DNA of 7,902 bases from an uncultured Collinsella sp. (GTDB lineage Bacteria > Actinomycetota > Coriobacteriia > Coriobacteriales > Coriobacteriaceae). The notes beneath the pieces were generated by a model. It searched no databases. It was not told where the DNA came from and saw only the letters and a list, made by a program, of their open reading frames with translations. The translations under genes were made by a program, and so were the position numbers. The stretch is taken from positions 1-7,902 of the forward strand of contig CAKTWK010000055.1 in assembly GCA_934630735.1 (NCBI GenBank), given 5' to 3'. Below, one piece after another: positions 4,844 to 7,902 of the stretch; within the stretch, counting starts at the first letter, position 1; every line of letters begins with the position of its first letter.

Positions 4844-6049
4844 ATGACCGTCCCCGACGAAAAGACACTCGCCACGCTCACCAAGCTGTTTGAGGAGGAG
4901 TTTGGACCCATCGGCGACCGCCAGGTGCTCTACGTGCACGCGCCCGGCCGTTCCGAGATCAGCGGCAACCACACCGACCACGAGGGCGGCCACGTTATCG
5001 CCGGCTCGCTCGATGTCGCCGTCGATGGCATCGCCGTGGCAACCGATTCCAACAAGATTCGCGTCGCCGACGAGGGCTATCCTACGTTTGAGATCACGCT
5101 CGACACGCTAGACATTCAGGAGTCCGAGAAGGGCACGTCCGCGAGCCTCGTCCGCGGCATGGCCCATGAAATCGCTGCTCTGGGCGTTGAGCCCCACGGC
5201 TTCGACTTTGCCTTCACCTGCTCCGTCCCCTCGGGCGGTGGCCTTTCCAGCTCTGCCGCCGTCGAGGCCGCGTACGGTCGTGCCATGGAGACGCTCTGGG
5301 GCGCGCCCGCCATTGAGCCCGTCACGCTCGCTCAGATGAGCCAGCGCACCGAGAACAACTACTACGGCAAGCCCTGCGGTCTGATGGACCAGGCCGCCGT
5401 GTGCCTGGGCGGCCTTGCCTACATGGACTTTGAGGACCAGGCTCAGCCTAAAACCCAGAAGCTCGAGCTCAACTTTGAGGATCACGGCTATGCGCTCGTG
5501 CTCGTTAAAGTTGGCGCCGACCATGTGGCAGCCACCGACGACTACGCCGCTGTTCCGCGCGAGATGCAGGACGTCGCCGCCGAGTTTGGCAAGGCACGCC
5601 TGTGCGAGGTAAACGTGGCGGACTTTGACGCCAAGCTCCCCGAGCTGCGCGCCAAGCTGGGCGACCGCGCCTGCCTGCGCGCCGTTCATTACTGGTACGA
5701 GAACGGCCTGGTCGATAAGCGCTGGGCGGCCCTGAACGCCGGCGACATTGACCAGTTCCTGGTCCTGACGCGTGAGTCCGGCGCCAGCTCCGCCATGTAC
5801 CTGCAGAATGTTGTTGCCAAACTGGGTGCCGAGCAGCCTTCCATGTACGCGCTTGCTCTTGCCGAGCATGTGCTCGACGGCCGTGGCGCCGTTCGTATCC
5901 ACGGCGGCGGCTTTGGCGGTACCATCCAGGCCTTCGTGCCGCTCGAGCTGGTCGACACCTTCATTGCCAAGATGAACGGCTGGCTTGGCGAGGGCTCTGC
6001 CCGCCACTACGCGATTTCTGACAAGGGGGCTTACGCGGCATGGCTGTAA
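4844..6049 (+). CDS. galK: Galactokinase
   Basis: This 401-residue cytosolic GHMP-family kinase phosphorylates alpha-D-galactose with ATP to galactose 1-phosphate, entering the Leloir pathway. Motifs in order: the galactokinase signature as APGRSEISGNHTDHEGG (33-49), the ATP-binding GHMP loop PSGGGLSSSAAVE (129-141), GKPCGLMDQ (175-183) with catalytic Asp182, and the C-terminal glycine-rich motif HGGGFGG (353-359). The signature has Asn42 where the classical GRxNLIGEHTDY form has Glu, and His in place of Tyr. I recall similar GNHTDH variants in galactokinases of anaerobic Firmicutes, so this appears to be a family variant rather than loss of function. Start: the frame opens at 4772, but that would place operator 3 inside the gene. 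The ATG at 4844 has AAAGGA 5 nt upstream and gives the normal N-terminus. It overlaps galT by 10 nt, which implies one mRNA and coupled translation. Confidence 0.95.
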   Translation: MTVPDEKTLATLTKLFEEEFGPIGDRQVLYVHAPGRSEISGNHTDHEGGHVIAGSLDVAVDGIAVATDSNKIRVADEGYPTFEITLDTLDIQESEKGTSASLVRGMAHEIAALGVEPHGFDFAFTCSVPSGGGLSSSAAVEAAYGRAMETLWGAPAIEPVTLAQMSQRTENNYYGKPCGLMDQAAVCLGGLAYMDFEDQAQPKTQKLELNFEDHGYALVLVKVGADHVAATDDYAAVPREMQDVAAEFGKARLCEVNVADFDAKLPELRAKLGDRACLRAVHYWYENGLVDKRWAALNAGDIDQFLVLTRESGASSAMYLQNVVAKLGAEQPSMYALALAEHVLDGRGAVRIHGGGFGGTIQAFVPLELVDTFIAKMNGWLGEGSARHYAISDKGAYAAWL

Positions 6050-7668
6050 TGACTGATGTGCGCGAGGCCGCGCAGGGCCTCATCGAATATGCCATCCACC
6101 GATCGATGATCGGCCAGGACGATCGCATCTGGGCATACAACACCATTTTGGAGTGCATCGGCGCTACGGGGCCGGCACTCGACATGGCCTGGGCGCTCCA
6201 AGTTGAGAAACTCTCGCTCTTGCACCCCGATACCCTGCCCGACTTTGACCTTGAAGGCACGCTTGCCGCGCTTGCCGAGGCCGCCGTTGCCAACGGCGCC
6301 GCCGAGGACACTGCGTCGGGCCGCGATCGCATCGCCATGCGCATCATGGGCGCGCTCATGCCGAGGCCTTCGGTTGTAAACGAAGAGTTCAATGGACGTA
6401 TGGGCGTCAACGAGCCCCGCGCCGCGACCGACTGGTTCTACGGCCTGTGCTGCGACGCCGGCTACGTGCGCCGTGCCGCCATCGCGCGCAACATCAAATG
6501 GAGCACCCCCACCAACTGGGGCGATCTTGAGATCACCATCAACCTGTCCAAGCCCGAGAAGGACCCGCGCGATATCGCCGCGGCAGGTGCAGCTAAGAAC
6601 ACGGACGAGAAGTATCCCGCCTGCCAGCTCTGCATCGAAAACGAGGGCTATCCCGGACGCTCCGCCGCAGCCGACGGCGGAGCTCACCCCGCCCGCCAGA
6701 ATCTGCGCGTTATCCCCATCCAGCTCGACGGCGAGCGCTGGGGCTTCCAGTACAGCCCGTACGCGTACTTTAACGAGCACTGCATTGCCATGAGCTCCGA
6801 GCATCGTCCGATGCACGTCGACCGCAAGGGCCTGACCTGCCTGCTCGACTTTGTGGACCTGTTCCCGCACTACTTCATCGGCTCCAACGCCGACCTGCCC
6901 ATCGTGGGCGGCTCGATCTTGTCGCACGACCACTTCCAGGGCGGCGCACACGAGTTCCCCATGATGCACGCCGCCGAGGTCTCGCAGTTTAGCGTGCCCG
7001 GTTTTGACCAGGTCAGCGGTAGCGTGCTGCAGTGGCCGCTCTCGGTGCTGCGCCTGCGCTCGCATGACCGCGCTCAGCTGCTCGATGCCGCCGAGAAGAT
7101 TATCCTCGCCTGGCGCGAGTGGAGCGATGAGTCTGTTGGCGTCATCGCGCACACAGCCGATGGCGTGGCGCACAACACCGTGACGCCCGTCATTCGCCGC
7201 GTAGACTCCCGCGGCAACGCCGGCGGCGAAATCTACGAGGCCTACCTGGCGCTTCGCTGCAACATCACGACCGACGAGCATCCGCTGGGTGTTTTCCACC
7301 CGCATGCCGAGTACCACCACATTAAGAAGGAGAACATCGGCCTGATTGAGGTCATGGGCCTGGCCATTCTGCCGCCGCGCCTGGTTCCCGAGCTCGGCGC
7401 TGTCCGTGAGCACCTGCTGGCGGCCAAGGCAGATGCCACCTACGACCTTGCCGCCGCGCTCGAGGGCGACGACCTTTGCCGCAACCACGCCGCATGGGCC
7501 GAGGACGTTTTTGCCCGCCGCGCCGACGAGCTTACGGCGGATAACGCCATCGATATCCTGCACGAGGAGGTCGGCGTGGTGTTTGGCCACGTGCTCGACA
7601 ACGCCGGCGTCTTTAAGTGGGACGAAGCCGGCCGCGCCGCCCAGCAGCGCTTTATCGACTCACTGTAA
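6040..7668 (+). CDS. galT: UDP-glucose--hexose-1-phosphate uridylyltransferase, type 2
   Basis: This 542-residue cytosolic enzyme transfers UMP from UDP-glucose to galactose 1-phosphate, giving UDP-galactose and glucose 1-phosphate. It is the long (about 500-residue) GalT type found in Firmicutes and Actinobacteria, not the ~350-residue E. coli type. The active-site region is GGSILSHDHFQGG (290-302), where the nucleophilic histidine is expected at His298 in the H-D-H-F-Q motif. Other conserved parts are CQLCIENEGYPGR (195-207), GFQYSPYAYFNEHCI (235-249), AHNTVTPVIRR (377-387) and FHPHAEYHHIKKENIGLIEVMG (419-440, in pieces). The start at 6040 has AGGGGG 10 nt upstream, inside the end of galK. 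A second ATG at 6049 overlaps the galK stop as TAATG but lies 19 nt from that site. UDP-galactose must be recycled by GalE, which is not in this window. Confidence 0.95.
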   Translation: MAVMTDVREAAQGLIEYAIHRSMIGQDDRIWAYNTILECIGATGPALDMAWALQVEKLSLLHPDTLPDFDLEGTLAALAEAAVANGAAEDTASGRDRIAMRIMGALMPRPSVVNEEFNGRMGVNEPRAATDWFYGLCCDAGYVRRAAIARNIKWSTPTNWGDLEITINLSKPEKDPRDIAAAGAAKNTDEKYPACQLCIENEGYPGRSAAADGGAHPARQNLRVIPIQLDGERWGFQYSPYAYFNEHCIAMSSEHRPMHVDRKGLTCLLDFVDLFPHYFIGSNADLPIVGGSILSHDHFQGGAHEFPMMHAAEVSQFSVPGFDQVSGSVLQWPLSVLRLRSHDRAQLLDAAEKIILAWREWSDESVGVIAHTADGVAHNTVTPVIRRVDSRGNAGGEIYEAYLALRCNITTDEHPLGVFHPHAEYHHIKKENIGLIEVMGLAILPPRLVPELGAVREHLLAAKADATYDLAAALEGDDLCRNHAAWAEDVFARRADELTADNAIDILHEEVGVVFGHVLDNAGVFKWDEAGRAAQQRFIDSL

Positions 7669-7701
7669 TGATCCCTTGGGGACGGAGGAAAACGGATCAT
7701 T
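7667..7701. repeat. Loop-conserved hairpin repeat (GGGGAC-GGAGGAAAAC type) abutting galT stop
   Basis: AATGATCC (7667-7674) and GGATCATT (7694-7701) are perfect 8-bp inverted arms. Between them are CTT and the core GGGGACGGAGGAAAAC (7678-7693). The left arm begins inside the galT stop codon. The core shares GGGGAC with the hairpins at 2122-2160 and 7760-7790, and GGACGGAGGAA with bases 1-11. There is no U-tract and a true terminator follows 12 nt later, so termination is not its obvious role. Confidence 0.6.
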
Positions 7702-7712
7702 TCGTCTTCAAT

Positions 7713-7755
7713 AAAACGGCGCCCGCCGGCAACATCGCCGACGGGCGCCGTTTTT
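7713..7755 (+). terminator. Intrinsic terminator of the galKT operon
   Basis: AAAACGGCGCCCG (7713-7725) and CGGGCGCCGTTTT (7742-7754) form a perfect 13-bp stem. It is extended past one C/A mismatch by CGGC/GCCG (7727-7730, 7737-7740) around a six-base loop, and followed by five T residues. It begins 45 nt after the galT stop. The A-run on the left side also gives a T-run on the minus strand, so it may work in both directions. Confidence 0.93.
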
Positions 7756-7759
7756 GAAT

Positions 7760-7790
7760 GTAGTCATTAAAGAACGTCCCCAATGACTAC
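7760..7790. repeat. Loop-conserved hairpin repeat (GGGGAC-GTTCTTT type)
   Basis: GTAGTCATT (7760-7768) and AATGACTAC (7782-7790) are perfect 9-bp arms. On the minus strand the 13-base centre reads GGGGACGTTCTTT. The arms share nothing with those of the other two hairpins, while GGGGAC occupies the same place directly after the arm. It lies 5 nt past the operon terminator. A 9-base piece, GGACGTTCT, also appears at 56-64 without arms. Confidence 0.6.
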
Positions 7791-7902
7791 TTGCGGCCAA
7801 GGCAACGCCGATGTCTTGGCGAAGTCAGCGAAAACCCGCCAGAGCGAGCAAGGTGCCTTGAAACGAGGCGGCATTGACCTTCTGGTCATGCCGCCGAAGT
7901 TG
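7767..7902 (-). other. Hairpin-rich intergenic end with an open minus-strand frame
   Basis: Beyond the last repeat I see no recognisable gene. Three inverted repeats follow each other: GCCAAG/CTTGGC (7796-7801, 7815-7820), CAAGG/CCTTG (7849-7853, 7856-7860), and GGCGGCAT+GACC pairing with GGTC+ATGCCGCC around TTCT with one unpaired T (7867-7895). A minus-strand frame of 44 codons enters from the right edge and stops at 7767-7769, inside the GGGGAC repeat; it ends in SALPWPQVVIGDVL. It could be the 3' end of a gene, but the overlap with hairpins argues for a repeat-derived spurious frame. The window ends before this can be settled. Confidence 0.25.

Noticed and set aside
5108..6007. 299-codon minus-strand frame opposite galK
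   Set aside because: Antisense shadow of a gene with all galactokinase motifs.
6031..7590. 519-codon open frame on the minus strand opposite galT
   Set aside because: It is antisense to a gene with complete family motifs, has no recognisable domain or ribosome site, and is of low complexity (Val, Gly, Ala, Arg). Long antisense frames are expected in high-GC genes with strong third-position bias.
7838..7902. CRISPR or tRNA in the repetitive right end
   Set aside because: The repeats are inverted and differ from each other, with no regular spacing, and no cloverleaf can be drawn.

Overview
The window looks like chromosomal DNA from a high-GC, anaerobic gut actinobacterium, most likely a Collinsella-like member of the Coriobacteriia. 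This is an inference from the GC-rich coding regions, the AT-richer promoter regions, the use of type-2 GalT and variant GalK families, and the presence of an oxygen-scavenging A-type flavoprotein. No rRNA or taxonomic marker is present to prove it. There are six confident protein genes and no tRNA, rRNA, CRISPR array, transposase or phage gene.

Layout. Positions 1-121 hold a strong GC hairpin (8-44) just past the end of a class II ketose-bisphosphate aldolase gene (complement 122-979). A 334-nt AT-richer divergent region (980-1313) full of inverted repeats separates it from a DeoR-family regulator (1314-2117). A 15-bp perfect hairpin (2122-2160) divides this regulator from the convergent A-type flavoprotein gene (complement 2184-3344). 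Upstream of the flavoprotein, on the same strand, is a LacI-family regulator (complement 3474-4505, GTG start). A 338-nt divergent region (4506-4843) with three copies of one operator-like sequence leads to galK (4844-6049) and galT (6040-7668), which overlap by 10 nt. A textbook terminator (7713-7755) closes the gal operon, flanked on both sides by hairpin repeats. The last ~110 nt are hairpin-rich and have no clear gene.

How the genes fit together. GalK and GalT carry out the phosphorylation and uridylyl-transfer steps of the Leloir pathway; galE is not in the window. The divergent LacI-family protein is the obvious candidate repressor, and the three matching sites between it and galK are its likely operators. 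The aldolase resembles tagatose-bisphosphate aldolases (GatY/KbaY) at several positions as well as fructose-bisphosphate aldolases, and is divergent from a DeoR regulator of the type that senses sugar phosphates. So the window may carry two separately regulated sugar-catabolism units, with the oxygen/NO-reducing flavoprotein between them as an independent stress gene.

The most unusual signal is a set of small intergenic hairpins in which the loop is related (GGGGAC followed by one of a few tails) but the stem arms are completely different each time (2122-2160, 7667-7701, 7760-7790, perhaps a cut-off copy at 1-11). They look like a dispersed, loop-conserved and arm-variable repeat family, one copy of which appears to serve as a terminator.
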